A program made the position numbers and the translations under genes. This document shows, in pieces, positions 38,269 to 47,545 of a stretch of 64,000 nucleotides of DNA. Source of the stretch: Streptomyces sp. HPF1205. Lineage in GTDB: Bacteria; Actinomycetota; Actinomycetes; Streptomycetales; Streptomycetaceae. Under the pieces are notes generated by a model, which had not been told where the DNA came from, ran no database searches, and saw only the letters and a program-made list of their open reading frames with translations. Numbering within the stretch: position 1 is the stretch's first letter; every line of letters begins with the position of its first letter. The stretch is taken from NCBI RefSeq assembly GCF_020400825.1, contig NZ_JAINVH010000003.1, forward strand, positions 248,001 through 312,000, written 5' to 3'.

Positions 38269-39723
38269 TCAGACGAGCCCGAGGGACGGCATCAGGTAGT
38301 AGAAGGCGAAGACGGCTCCCACCGCATAGAGGGCGACCGGCACCTCGCGCCAGCGGCCGGCGAGCACGCGCAGGACGCAGAACGTGAGGAATCCGATGCC
38401 GATCCCATTGGTGATGGAGTAGGTGAACGGCATCAGCACCATGGTCAGGAACGCCGGGACGGCGATGGTGTAGTCGCTCCAGTCGATCTCACGGACCGAC
38501 CCGGCCAGAATCAGGAACCCGACCGCGACCAGGGCCGGGGTGGCGGCCTGGGCGGGCACCATGGTGGCCAGCGGCGTGAGGAAGAGCGCGAGGACGAACA
38601 TCAGCCCGGTGACGACCGATGCCAGACCCGTCCTGGCGCCTTCGCCGACGCCTGCGGTGGACTCCACGAAGCAGGTGTTGGCCGAGGAGGAGGTGGCACC
38701 GCCGGCGGCGGTGGCCAGGCCGTCGATCATCAGCACCTTGTTCATGCCGGGCAGGTCGCCCTTCGCGTCGAGCAGGCCGGCCTCGTCGCTGACGCCCAGG
38801 ATGGTTCCCATCGCGTCGAAGAAGCACGACAGCAGCACCGTGAAGACGAACAGCAGTCCGGTCAGAACGCCGACCTGCCGGAAGCCGCCGAACAGGCTGA
38901 CGTGACCGATCAGGCCGAAGTCGGGGGTGGAGACCGGGTTGCCGGGCCACTTGGGAACGGTCAGGCCCCAGGAAGCCGCCGGGACGTTGCCGACGGCGTC
39001 CACGAGCACCGCGACCACGGTCATCGCGATGATGGAGATCAGGATCGCCCCGGACACCTTGCGGATGATCAGGCCGAGCGTGAGCAGGGTGCCGACGATG
39101 AAGATCGCCACCGGCCAGCCGTGCAGGTGGCCGTCGGTGCCCAGTTGCAGCGGCACCGTGGTGTGGGCGGCGTCGGGGATGCGGGTGACGAACCCGGAGT
39201 CGACCAGCCCGATGAGCATGATGAACAGGCCGATGCCGATCGCGATGCCCTTGCGCAGGCCGAGCGGTACGGCGCTCATGACCCGTTCGCGCAGGCCGGT
39301 CGCGACAAGGATCATGATCGCCACACCGGCGAGGACGACCATGCCCATTGCGTCCGGCCAGCTCATCTTGGGGGCGAGCTGGAGGGCGACCACGGTGTTG
39401 ACGCCGAGTCCCGCGGCGAGGGCGACCGGCACGTTGCCGATCACGCCCATCAGCAGCGTGGTGAAGGCCGCGGTGATGACGGTGGCGGTGACGAGCTGGC
39501 CACCGGCCAGGTGATGGCCGTACTTGTCCACCGCGGACCCGAGGATGATCGGGTTCAGCACGATGATGTACGCCATCGCGAAGAAAGTGGCGAGGCCGCC
39601 CCGGATCTCCCGGGGGATGGAGGAGCCGCGCTCGGATATGTGGAAGAAGCGGTCCAGGCCAGAGGCGGATCGGCGGCCGGGGGGCTGCCGCGTGCCGACC
39701 GGAGCGGGGGCCGTGAGGGGCAT
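38269..39723 (-). CDS. NCS2 family purine permease (AzgA-like)
   Basis: A 484-residue, 14-helix nucleobase transporter. The AzgA group marks are RGGLATFFAMAYIIVLNPIIL at the first helix, GLGVNTVVALQL (substrate contact region) and the SCFFDAMGTILGVSDEAGL segment on helix 8. It imports hypoxanthine, guanine or adenine with protons. The upstream region has an inverted repeat (39791-39806). From this start the protein is typical length. No purine enzymes flank it. Confidence 0.93.
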   Translation of the reverse strand: MPLTAPAPVGTRQPPGRRSASGLDRFFHISERGSSIPREIRGGLATFFAMAYIIVLNPIILGSAVDKYGHHLAGGQLVTATVITAAFTTLLMGVIGNVPVALAAGLGVNTVVALQLAPKMSWPDAMGMVVLAGVAIMILVATGLRERVMSAVPLGLRKGIAIGIGLFIMLIGLVDSGFVTRIPDAAHTTVPLQLGTDGHLHGWPVAIFIVGTLLTLGLIIRKVSGAILISIIAMTVVAVLVDAVGNVPAASWGLTVPKWPGNPVSTPDFGLIGHVSLFGGFRQVGVLTGLLFVFTVLLSCFFDAMGTILGVSDEAGLLDAKGDLPGMNKVLMIDGLATAAGGATSSSANTCFVESTAGVGEGARTGLASVVTGLMFVLALFLTPLATMVPAQAATPALVAVGFLILAGSVREIDWSDYTIAVPAFLTMVLMPFTYSITNGIGIGFLTFCVLRVLAGRWREVPVALYAVGAVFAFYYLMPSLGLV

Positions 39724-39790
39724 GCGAAAGGTCCTCGGGGTGGTACGGGAGGTGCAGGGTGGGGACGGTTTGTGCGATCGTACGAATACT

Positions 39791-39806
39791 TCAGGCCATC
39801 GCCTGA
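39791..39806. promoter_or_regulatory. Inverted repeat upstream of the NCS2 permease gene
   Basis: TCAGGC-CATC-GCCTGA, perfect 6-bp arms, 68 bases before the permease ATG. It may be an operator or a short hairpin in the leader. Confidence 0.35.
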
Positions 39807-39883
39807 CCGTTTCAGTATGAACAGACGATGAACCGAAACGCTATCTCCGCGCGTAGACATCAAGGTGGGAGGGCGCGGAGGAG

Positions 39884-39913
39884 TTTTCCACAGGTATCGA
39901 CAGGTATCCACAG
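39884..39913. promoter_or_regulatory. Three phased 10-bp repeats resembling DnaA boxes
   Basis: TTTTCCACAG, GTATCGACAG and GTATCCACAG follow one another exactly. The first and third each have a 9-mer differing by one base from TTATCCACA. It lies upstream of the DUF2530 gene on the plus strand. Confidence 0.5.
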
Positions 39914-39955
39914 GCGGCCGGACGCCGCCCCGTGCCGGCCGCATACGATGGCCTC

Positions 39956-40240
39956 ATGAGCAAGCAGCGGAGTCCTTTGCGCGAGGCCCCGGAGCCCCTG
40001 GAGGCCAATGACGTGGCGACCGTCACGGTCGGCACGATCGTGTGGTTCGCGCTGTTCCTCGCGCAGCTCCCGTTCTACGGGTGGTACTCCGACCACGGCC
40101 ACGCCTGGTGGATCTGGACCTGCCTGACCGGCGGCTGCCTGGGCCTGGTCGGCCTGCGGTACGTGACGGCCCGCCGGAACGCGATACGCCGGGCCGCCGC
40201 CGCCAGGACCGGGGCGGACGGCGGCCCCTCCGCCGCCTGA
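39956..40240 (+). CDS. DUF2530 membrane protein
   Basis: A 94-residue protein of the actinobacterial DUF2530 family: EANDVATVTVGTIVWFALFLAQLPFY gives the first helix, and WWIWTCLTGGCLGLVGLRYVTARR the second. Both ends are charged and probably cytosolic. Function is unknown in the family. The first ATG after the phased repeats is used. Confidence 0.88.
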   Translation: MSKQRSPLREAPEPLEANDVATVTVGTIVWFALFLAQLPFYGWYSDHGHAWWIWTCLTGGCLGLVGLRYVTARRNAIRRAAAARTGADGGPSAA

Positions 40241-40330
40241 CCCGCGGGCGGCGTCGGCACGGGCATCGACGGGCGCCCGCTCCCGGCGGCACGAGGGGTG
40301 GCGGCGGGCCCGCCCACGTACCGTCGGAGC

Positions 40331-42733
40331 ATGGCCGAAAGCGCGGACACCCAGGTCGCCGCCCGCGGCCCGGGGCTCAGCGCGGCCGAGGTGGCCGAGC
40401 GGGTCGCCCGGGGCGAGGTCAACGACGTACCGGTGCGGTCCTCGCGGTCCACGGCGGAGATCGTCAGGGCGAACGTCTTCACCCGGTTCAACGCGATCAT
40501 CGGCGTGCTGTTCCTGGTCATCCTGGTGGTCGGCCCCATCCAGGACGGGTTTTTCGGGTTCGTCGTCGTCGCCAACACCGCGATCGGCATCGTGCAGGAG
40601 CTGCGGGCGAAGCGGACGCTGGACAGCCTGGCGGTGATCGGCGAGGCGAGGCCGACGGTGCGCAGGGACGGCGTGCCGGTGCGGATTCCCACCGCCGGGA
40701 TCGTGCTGGGCGACCTGGTGGAGCTCGGGCCGGGCGACAAGGTGGTGGTCGACGGCGAGACCGCCGAGGCGGCCGGGCTGGAGGTGGACGAGTCGCTGCT
40801 GACCGGGGAGCCCGACCCGGTGCTCAAGCGGCCCGGGGACCGGGTGATGTCCGGCAGCTTCGTCGTGGCGGGCGGCGGGGCCTTCACCGCGACAAAGGTG
40901 GGCCGCGAGGCGTACGCGGCACGCCTCGCGGAGGAGGCCTCGCGGTTCACCCTGGTCGACTCCGAGCTGCGCGGCGGCATCAACCTCATCCTGAAGTACG
41001 TGACGTGGGTGATGGCGCCGACCGCGGTGGGGCTGGTGATCAGCCAGTTCACGGTGGAGAGGCACGACTGGCGGGAGGCGGTGCGCCGGACGGTGGGCGG
41101 CATCACGCCGATGGTGCCCGAGGGACTGGTGCTGCTCACGTCGATCGCGTTCGCGATCGGCGTGATCCGGCTGGGCCGCAAGCAGTGCCTGGTCCAGGAA
41201 CTGCCCGCGATCGAGGGCCTGGCCAGGGTCGACGTGGTGTGCCTCGACAAGACGGGCACGCTCACCGAGGGCGGCATGGACGTCGCCGAGCTGCGGCTGC
41301 TGGACGACGCCGACCGGGCTCGCGCGGCCGGGGCGCTGGCCGCGCTCGGAGCGTCGGATCCGCGGCCCAACGCCAGTCTCCAGGCCGTGATCGCCGCCTT
41401 CCCGCCGGAAGGCGCGGACGGATGGCGGTGCACGCGAGCGCTGCCGTTCAGTTCGGCGCGCAAGTACAGCGGCGCCTCCTTCACCGAGCCGGGCGGCGAG
41501 GCGAGCACCTGGCTGCTCGGCGCGCCCGACGTCCTGCTGTCGGGAGGCCATCCGGCGCTGGCGGAGTCCGACCGCCTGAGCGCGCGAGGGCTGCGGGTGC
41601 TGCTGCTCGCCCGCGGCGGGCGCGCCCTGGACGACGGCCCGCACGCCGCCGAGGGAGCCGACCCGCAGGCACTGGTCGTCCTGGAGCAGCGGCTGCGCCC
41701 CGACGCCGCGGACACCTTGCGGTACTTCGCCGAGCAGAACGTGCAGGCCAAGGTGATCTCGGGGGACAACGCGGTGTCGGTGGGGGCGGTGGCGGGCAAG
41801 CTGGGGCTGCCGGGGGCGCAGCGGCCGGTCGACGCGCGGCGGCTGCCCGGGGAGCGGGACGCGATGGGCGGCGCGCTGGAGGAGGGCTCGGTCTTCGGCC
41901 GGGTCACGCCGCGGCAGAAGCGCGACATGGTCGGCGCCCTGCAGACCCGCGGGCACACCGTGGCGATGACCGGCGACGGCGTCAACGACGTCCTCGCGCT
42001 GAAGGACGCCGACATCGGGGTGGCCATGGGCAGCGGCTCCGAGGCGACCCGGGCGGTCGCCCAGATCGTGCTGCTGGACAACAGCTTCGCGACGCTGCCC
42101 TCCGTGGTCGCCGAGGGCCGGCGGGTGATCGGCAACATCACCCGGGTCGCCACGCTGTTCCTGACCAAGACGGTGTTCTCGGTGCTGCTGGCGCTGCTGG
42201 TGGTGCTGTGGCAGCTCCCGTACCCGTTCCTGCCGAGGCACCTGACGCTGCTGTCGACGCTGACCATCGGGGTGCCGGCGTTCTTCCTGGCCCTCGCGCC
42301 CAACAAGGAGCGGGCCAGACCCCGGTTCGTCCGGCGGGTGCTGCGGTACTCCGCTCCGGCCGGGGTGATCTGCGCGGTGGCGTCCTTCACCGCCTACTTG
42401 GTGGCGAGGCACTACTACACCGGGCCGGGCTCGCTGGACGCCGAGACGAGCGCGGCGACGCTGGCGCTGTTCCTGATGGAGGTGTGGGTGCTGGCGATCG
42501 TGGCCCGCCCGTACACGTGGTGGCGGATCGCGCTGGTGCTCGCGATGATGGCGGGCTTCGGGGTGGTGCTGGTGGTGCCGTCGCTGCAGAGGTTCTTCGC
42601 GCTGCGCCTGGTGGGCGACCAGGTGCCCTGGACCACGGTGGGCATCGTGGCCGTCGCCGGCGTGGTCCTGGAGGCGTCCTGGGCGTGGGTGCGGCACCGC
42701 GAGAGGCGCGCCCCGGCCCCGCGGGGCGCCTGA
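40331..42733 (+). CDS. Cation-translocating P-type ATPase
   Basis: An 800-residue P-type pump. Phosphorylation motif DKTGTLT has Asp306. The actuator loop is TGEP (SLLTGEPDPVL), the helix 4 signature is PEGL (MVPEGLVLL), and the hinge is TGDGVNDVLALKDADIGVAMG. Membrane helices sit before the actuator, at about 225-280 and in the last 220 residues. PEGL without CPx argues for a Ca/Mg-type (P2/P3) rather than heavy-metal pump. Only a short N-terminal cytosolic segment exists. Ion not determined. Confidence 0.92.
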   Translation: MAESADTQVAARGPGLSAAEVAERVARGEVNDVPVRSSRSTAEIVRANVFTRFNAIIGVLFLVILVVGPIQDGFFGFVVVANTAIGIVQELRAKRTLDSLAVIGEARPTVRRDGVPVRIPTAGIVLGDLVELGPGDKVVVDGETAEAAGLEVDESLLTGEPDPVLKRPGDRVMSGSFVVAGGGAFTATKVGREAYAARLAEEASRFTLVDSELRGGINLILKYVTWVMAPTAVGLVISQFTVERHDWREAVRRTVGGITPMVPEGLVLLTSIAFAIGVIRLGRKQCLVQELPAIEGLARVDVVCLDKTGTLTEGGMDVAELRLLDDADRARAAGALAALGASDPRPNASLQAVIAAFPPEGADGWRCTRALPFSSARKYSGASFTEPGGEASTWLLGAPDVLLSGGHPALAESDRLSARGLRVLLLARGGRALDDGPHAAEGADPQALVVLEQRLRPDAADTLRYFAEQNVQAKVISGDNAVSVGAVAGKLGLPGAQRPVDARRLPGERDAMGGALEEGSVFGRVTPRQKRDMVGALQTRGHTVAMTGDGVNDVLALKDADIGVAMGSGSEATRAVAQIVLLDNSFATLPSVVAEGRRVIGNITRVATLFLTKTVFSVLLALLVVLWQLPYPFLPRHLTLLSTLTIGVPAFFLALAPNKERARPRFVRRVLRYSAPAGVICAVASFTAYLVARHYYTGPGSLDAETSAATLALFLMEVWVLAIVARPYTWWRIALVLAMMAGFGVVLVVPSLQRFFALRLVGDQVPWTTVGIVAVAGVVLEASWAWVRHRERRAPAPRGA

Positions 42734-42767
42734 CCTGGGGGTACGCGGGCCGGGGGTACGCGGGGAG

Positions 42768-42806
42768 GCTGACCGGCGGCCGGGCCGGGCCCGGCCGAAG
42801 GTCAGC
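42768..42806. terminator. Bidirectional hairpin terminator
   Basis: GCTGACC and GGTCAGC flank an inner GGCCGGGCCGGGCCCGGCC palindrome, between the convergent ATPase and sacsin-like genes. Confidence 0.6.
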
Positions 42807-42838
42807 CGGCCCGGCGCGGGGTGTCCGGGCGGGCCGGT

Positions 42839-45800
42839 TCAGTCGAACCAGCGGGCCTCGGCGAGTTCGTCGGTGCGGGTCGGGTCCTCCAGAAGGGCGG
42901 CGAGTTCGAAGCGGCGCTGCCAGTGGCCGGTGGCCCAGGCGAGGCCGGCGGCGAGGCCTTCGACGGTGGAGGCGTGCAGGGTGCCGTCGATCCATCGCCA
43001 GTCGACCTCGACACCGCCCGTGACCAGCAGTTCCTCGTGCTCGACGTAACTGGTGGGGGCGCCGGGCAGCAGGTCGTGGACGGCGGGCAGCACTGCGTGC
43101 GGCTCGCCCTCGGACGTCACCGCGGCCTCCACCGCCTCGCTGAGCCGGCGCACCTGGAAGAGTTCGGCGAGCGCGCCCGCCAGCCTGGGAGGTACGGGCA
43201 GCAGGGCCCGGCCGGCGGTCAGCGGCAGCAGGTCGGGGGCGTCGGCGACCAGCGCGTCGGCGGCGTCCACGACGGCCGGCGCGCCGTCCACGACCGCCCG
43301 CAGCTCGTCCGGGAGCAGGCTGACCTGCTCGGGGTCGAGTTCGGCCAGGGCCGCGTACAGGCCGTGCAACTGGGCCGGGGTGACGGTGCGGGCCGGATCG
43401 GCGAGCCGGGCCAGCAGCTCGGCGGGGCCGCCCGGCTCGGACAGCAGGGCCGGGACGGAGGTGCGCACCCCCAGGGCGCGCAGCACCTGCTCGTCCACGG
43501 CGGCACCGGTCTCGGCCTCGTCGTAGAGGCCGGCCAGCAACCGGTCGCCGCCGGCCGTGCGCAGGCCGACCGGGCGGCGGCCGTCGAGGACCGGGTGGTC
43601 GCGCAGCCACCAGGCGGCGTAGGGGCGGACCGACTCGGTGGTGCCGTCCGGCAGCAGGACCCGCACCGGAGCGGTGATGGCCTCCCGCAGCGGCGGCCGC
43701 GACAGCAGGGCGAGCGCCCGCGGCCAGGCGTCGTCGTCGACCAGGTCCAGGTCGCGGACCCCGACCACCTCGGTGGCGACCGGCGGCACGTCGGTCTCGG
43801 GCAGCTGGTCGAGGACGTCCTCGCACCACACGTCGACGGCGTCGAGCAGGCCGGCGTCGTCGGGTTCGGCCCAGTCGCTGTCGCGCGGTTCGAGGTCGTC
43901 GGGGTCCAGGACCACGTCGGCGGCCCGGACCAGCGCGAACGTGGCCAGAACACCGACGGCGGTGAGCGGCTGTTCGCCCCAGCGGCGCGCCAGTTCGGGG
44001 TCGACGGCGGCGAGTTCGCCCTCGCGCAGCACGTCCTCAAGGGGGCTGCCGGGGAGCACCAGTTCACCGGCGGGCGCGAGTTCGCCGTCCTCGTCGGGCA
44101 GGGCGAGCGCGGACAGCCACGGCTCGTCGCCGGGCGCGAGACCGGCGGCGCGGGCCAGGGCCAGTACGGTGTCGGCCAGTTCGTCGGCGTCCAGGCCGGC
44201 CTCCTCGTCCCAGCCGGGGCGTTCCTCGTCGAGGGAGGCGGCGACGGCGGCGCGCACCTGGGGGCTGGTCAGAACGGCCCGGGGGGTGGCGGGGGCGGCG
44301 CCGAGCTTCTCCAGCAGCGGGTGGGCGGCGTCCGGATGCGCGACCCGCAGGCCGAGCCGGGCCAGGACCTCGGGCTCCACGTCGGCCGCGTCCTCGCCGC
44401 GCACCGGCAGCAGCACCTGCCGCGGACCGACGACCGTGCGGCCGTCTCCGAGCGGTACGGGCAGGCCGCTGAGCACGTCGGCGTCGGTGCCGGTCAGGGC
44501 GTCGTAGAGGCGGTACCACCAATCGGCGGGGCGTTCGGCGCCGGCGAGGCGGTCGACGGCATCGGCGAGGGAGAGCCGGGCGACGCCGAGCTGGCGCAGG
44601 GCGGGGCGCCGTTCCAGGGCGGACGGCACCAGGGTGGGCAGCACCTCGGCCAGTACCCGTACGGCCTCGGCGGTGGCGCCTTCCACGACCTCGGCCTCGA
44701 CCGGCCGCAGGGCGCGGCCCTCGCCGGCCAGCGGCCCGCCGTCGTCCCAGGTGTCGACGGCGTCCGCACCCCCGCCCGCGGTGAACGGCGACTCGGCGGT
44801 GGTTTCGGCGGCGCGCGGCAGGAAAGCAGTGCGGGGCAGCTCGGCGAGGATGCGGCGGCGCAGTTCGGCGTCCAGCTCGCCCTTGCCGAGCGGGCCGGGC
44901 ACGAGGTCCACGACGCCGGTGGAAACCGGGCGCCAGGTGGCGAGCAGCCGTACGTACGACTCGGCGGCGCGTTCCAGGAGGAAGTCGGTGAGCGGGCCGG
45001 GGGCCGTGTGCCGCCGGGTGGGATCGAGCGGGAACGTGGCCAGCAGCAGGGCGGGCAGGCCGAGCGGCTCGTCGGTCGGCGTGGGCGCGTGCACCACGTC
45101 GGCGGTGAGGGGCGCGGCCGGCGCGCCGTCGGCGTCGACGGGTACGGCCCAGGTCACCGCCCAGGCCGGGCGCAGCCGCTCCTCCACGGGCCGGTCGGCG
45201 AGGAGCTTCGCGTCCAGTGCGCCCGCCGAGGACGTCACCCGCCACCGTACGGGGGCGGTCCTGGCGGTGTCCTCGATAAGGACGTCGCCGCTCCCGGCGG
45301 CCCCGCTCCCAGTGGCCCCGCCCCCGGCGGCACCCGCGTCCTCGGCCTGACGGCGCGTCAGCGTCCTTACGCCCGCAGGGGTTTCGATCACGACCTCGGT
45401 GAGTCCGGGCAGCGCCAGCAGCAGGGCGTCGTCCACGGCCGCGAGCAGCCGGGCGGCCAGGTCCTCGGCGGAGCCGTCGCGCAGCGGGAGGATCACAACG
45501 GTGTCGTACGAGTCCGGGGCGCGGCCCTCGGCCGGGAAGGGCAGGCGCAGCAGCGGGACGTGGCCGTCGCGGCGCCGCAGTTCGTCGGCCAGGCCGGGGA
45601 CGGCTGCGGCCAGTTCGCGGGCCTCGGCCAGGGACCAGCGGACCCCGCCGGTGCGGCTGACGAGCGCGGGTTCGTCGCTGACGGCGAGGACCGCGGCGAA
45701 GCCGACGCCGAAGCGGCCCACCGCCGACGGGTCGTCGTCCCGTTTGGCGGAGGCGCGCAGGGTGGACAGGGACTCGACGGCGGCCGGGTCGAGGGGGGCG

Positions 45801-46096
45801 CCGGTGTTGGCGGCGGCCAGGACGGCGGGACCGTCGGCCCCGGCCTCGTGGAGGGTCAGCCGCAGGCGGCCGGGGACACCGGCGCGGACGGCGGCGTCGG
45901 CGGCGTTCTGGGCGAGCTCGACCACCAGGCGGTCGCGGTAGCCGCCGAGGGCGAGGTCCTCCTCCGCGTTGGCGTCCTCCCGGAAGCGAGCGGCCGAGGC
46001 GGACCACGAGGTGAGGACCGCCTGGCGCAGCGCTGCCGTACGGAAGGGGTCGGGGTGGCCCTCCGGGGAGATGCGGGTCACGGCTGCGCGGGTCAC
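42839..46096 (-). CDS. Giant sacsin-like GHKL ATPase-domain protein
   Basis: 1085 residues. The N-terminal 200 contain an Hsp90/sacsin-type ATPase: N-box LVVELAQNAADAAVRAG near 58, ANTGAPLDPAAVESLSTLRASAK near 95, and GRFGVGFAAVLAVSD near 125. The remaining 850 residues are Leu/Asp/Glu-rich with no clear domain; they end EARWFD. The start is the GTG at 46096 with GGAAGG 6 bases upstream. Eukaryotic sacsin is a chaperone-like protein; bacterial relatives are uncharacterised and some occur in defence loci. Here it lies next to DUF3027 in a core region, so housekeeping is likelier. Confidence 0.85.
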   Translation of the reverse strand: MTRAAVTRISPEGHPDPFRTAALRQAVLTSWSASAARFREDANAEEDLALGGYRDRLVVELAQNAADAAVRAGVPGRLRLTLHEAGADGPAVLAAANTGAPLDPAAVESLSTLRASAKRDDDPSAVGRFGVGFAAVLAVSDEPALVSRTGGVRWSLAEARELAAAVPGLADELRRRDGHVPLLRLPFPAEGRAPDSYDTVVILPLRDGSAEDLAARLLAAVDDALLLALPGLTEVVIETPAGVRTLTRRQAEDAGAAGGGATGSGAAGSGDVLIEDTARTAPVRWRVTSSAGALDAKLLADRPVEERLRPAWAVTWAVPVDADGAPAAPLTADVVHAPTPTDEPLGLPALLLATFPLDPTRRHTAPGPLTDFLLERAAESYVRLLATWRPVSTGVVDLVPGPLGKGELDAELRRRILAELPRTAFLPRAAETTAESPFTAGGGADAVDTWDDGGPLAGEGRALRPVEAEVVEGATAEAVRVLAEVLPTLVPSALERRPALRQLGVARLSLADAVDRLAGAERPADWWYRLYDALTGTDADVLSGLPVPLGDGRTVVGPRQVLLPVRGEDAADVEPEVLARLGLRVAHPDAAHPLLEKLGAAPATPRAVLTSPQVRAAVAASLDEERPGWDEEAGLDADELADTVLALARAAGLAPGDEPWLSALALPDEDGELAPAGELVLPGSPLEDVLREGELAAVDPELARRWGEQPLTAVGVLATFALVRAADVVLDPDDLEPRDSDWAEPDDAGLLDAVDVWCEDVLDQLPETDVPPVATEVVGVRDLDLVDDDAWPRALALLSRPPLREAITAPVRVLLPDGTTESVRPYAAWWLRDHPVLDGRRPVGLRTAGGDRLLAGLYDEAETGAAVDEQVLRALGVRTSVPALLSEPGGPAELLARLADPARTVTPAQLHGLYAALAELDPEQVSLLPDELRAVVDGAPAVVDAADALVADAPDLLPLTAGRALLPVPPRLAGALAELFQVRRLSEAVEAAVTSEGEPHAVLPAVHDLLPGAPTSYVEHEELLVTGGVEVDWRWIDGTLHASTVEGLAAGLAWATGHWQRRFELAALLEDPTRTDELAEARWFD

Positions 46097-46243
46097 GTAC
46101 GGCCTTCCGTCGGGGGGATCCGGCCCCTCGCGGGGCCCCTGCAACGGTGACGGTACCGCCATTCGGGCCCTGCGTGATCCAGCCCTCGTGCGCCCGGCGG
46201 TCGCCGGGACCCCACGGCGGCCGGCGGGCGGCGCCCGCTGCCG

Positions 46244-47287
46244 TTACGAGTGCCCGAGGTCGTCCTCCGGCGCGGCCCCGGCCTCCTCCTCGGCGTCCAC
46301 GGACGAGTGGCGGTCGGGGTGCAGCGGCATGGGCTCGGTGTCGTGGAACTCGTCCAGGACCATCGGGACCGGGTGCGGGGGCTTGGGCATGACGGCAGCC
46401 TCGGAGTGGGCGCCGCAGCCGTAGGCGAGCGAGACGACACGGCCGTCGGCCGGCGAGAACTCGTTGGCGCAGATGCCGAAGGCCTGGCTCAGCGAACCGG
46501 CGACGGGGACCAGGAACCCGCAGCTCACGCAGTGCGCGGGGGCGGCCTGCGCCATGGGCGCCTTCGGCCCGAACTGCTCGTCCCAGCGGTCGGCGGCGGT
46601 GTGCAGGCCGTACCGGGACAGCACCCTGGGCCGGCCCATCCCGATCTCGGCGGCGACCGAGGCGATCTCGGCGATCGCGGGCAGCTCGACCACGTACGCG
46701 GCCTGGTCGCCGGGCCCGCCCTCCTCCGACACACCGGCCTCACCGGCCTCACCGGCCCCGCCCGCCTCACCGGCTCCACCGGCTCCACCCGCAGCGCCGG
46801 CCTCACCCGCCTCGCCCGCTCCGGCGGCACCCGCACCTGCCGCGTCCGTGCCCTCCTCCGGAACCGCGCCGGCCCAAGCGGCACCCGCCACCTCGGGCGC
46901 CCCCGTCCAGCCAGGCTCCAGCCGGAGGTCGTCGGCCTCCGTCGGCAGCAGGTCGCCCGGTCCCAGGTCGCCCGGGCGCAGCCGGTCGCTCCAGGGCACC
47001 CACTCGGGGGCGAGGACGGCGTCCGGCCCGGGCAGCAGCACCGTTTCGTCGATGGTCACGTTCTTGGCCCGCGAGGCGCGGGTCAGCGTGGTGGCCCACC
47101 GCCAGCCGCGATAGGCGGGCTCCTCGCAGGCGAAGAGGTGGGTGACGACGCGGTCGCCCTCGGCGCGGACGCCGAGGTGCTCTCCGACGGAGTCGGGCCC
47201 GGCCGCCTCCTCAGTCGCGGCGAGCGCGACGTCGACCGCCTCGGCGCACAGACGGTCTGGGGTACGGCTTCGCATCGCTGGGCTCAC
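46244..47287 (-). CDS. DUF3027 family protein
   Basis: 347 residues in the actinobacterial DUF3027 family. It has an N-domain with ACEEPAYRGWRWATTLTRASRAKNVTI, a low-complexity Gly/Ala/Glu insertion at about 150-192, then a conserved C-domain with HCVSCGFLVPVAGSLSQAFGICANEFSP (possible zinc-binding Cys) and VSLAYGCGAHSEA. Function unknown. The start is GTG; a nearby in-frame ATG (47275) is also possible. It shares a promoter region with the divergent MFS gene. Confidence 0.88.
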   Translation of the reverse strand: MSPAMRSRTPDRLCAEAVDVALAATEEAAGPDSVGEHLGVRAEGDRVVTHLFACEEPAYRGWRWATTLTRASRAKNVTIDETVLLPGPDAVLAPEWVPWSDRLRPGDLGPGDLLPTEADDLRLEPGWTGAPEVAGAAWAGAVPEEGTDAAGAGAAGAGEAGEAGAAGGAGGAGEAGGAGEAGEAGVSEEGGPGDQAAYVVELPAIAEIASVAAEIGMGRPRVLSRYGLHTAADRWDEQFGPKAPMAQAAPAHCVSCGFLVPVAGSLSQAFGICANEFSPADGRVVSLAYGCGAHSEAAVMPKPPHPVPMVLDEFHDTEPMPLHPDRHSSVDAEEEAGAAPEDDLGHS

Positions 47288-47545
47288 AGATATCGTTTCT
47301 CTCTCTACGCCGTCTCACGTGTGCGCTCGCGGGCCGACGGCCCGGCGGACCGGGACGGACGAGGAGGGGCGGCGGAGCGGACCTGCGGGCCGCTTCAACG
47401 CGCGTCGTTCCTTGCATCCCCGGTCCGCCCGAGCGTCCCCGGGCGCACCTGTTGACTCCATTCTGCGCGATCGCACGCTACCGGTGCGCACCACGTGCGC
47501 AAAGGATGGGGGTGCGTACGCTCCCGATTGGGGCAGGATTGCGTC

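Noticed and set aside
39860..42697. A 945-codon minus-strand frame
   Set aside because: It lies opposite the P-type ATPase and DUF2530 genes. His/Arg/Gln-rich shadow.
42821..46150. A 1109-codon plus-strand frame
   Set aside because: It is complementary to the sacsin-like gene and is Gly/Gln/Val repeat-like without domains.
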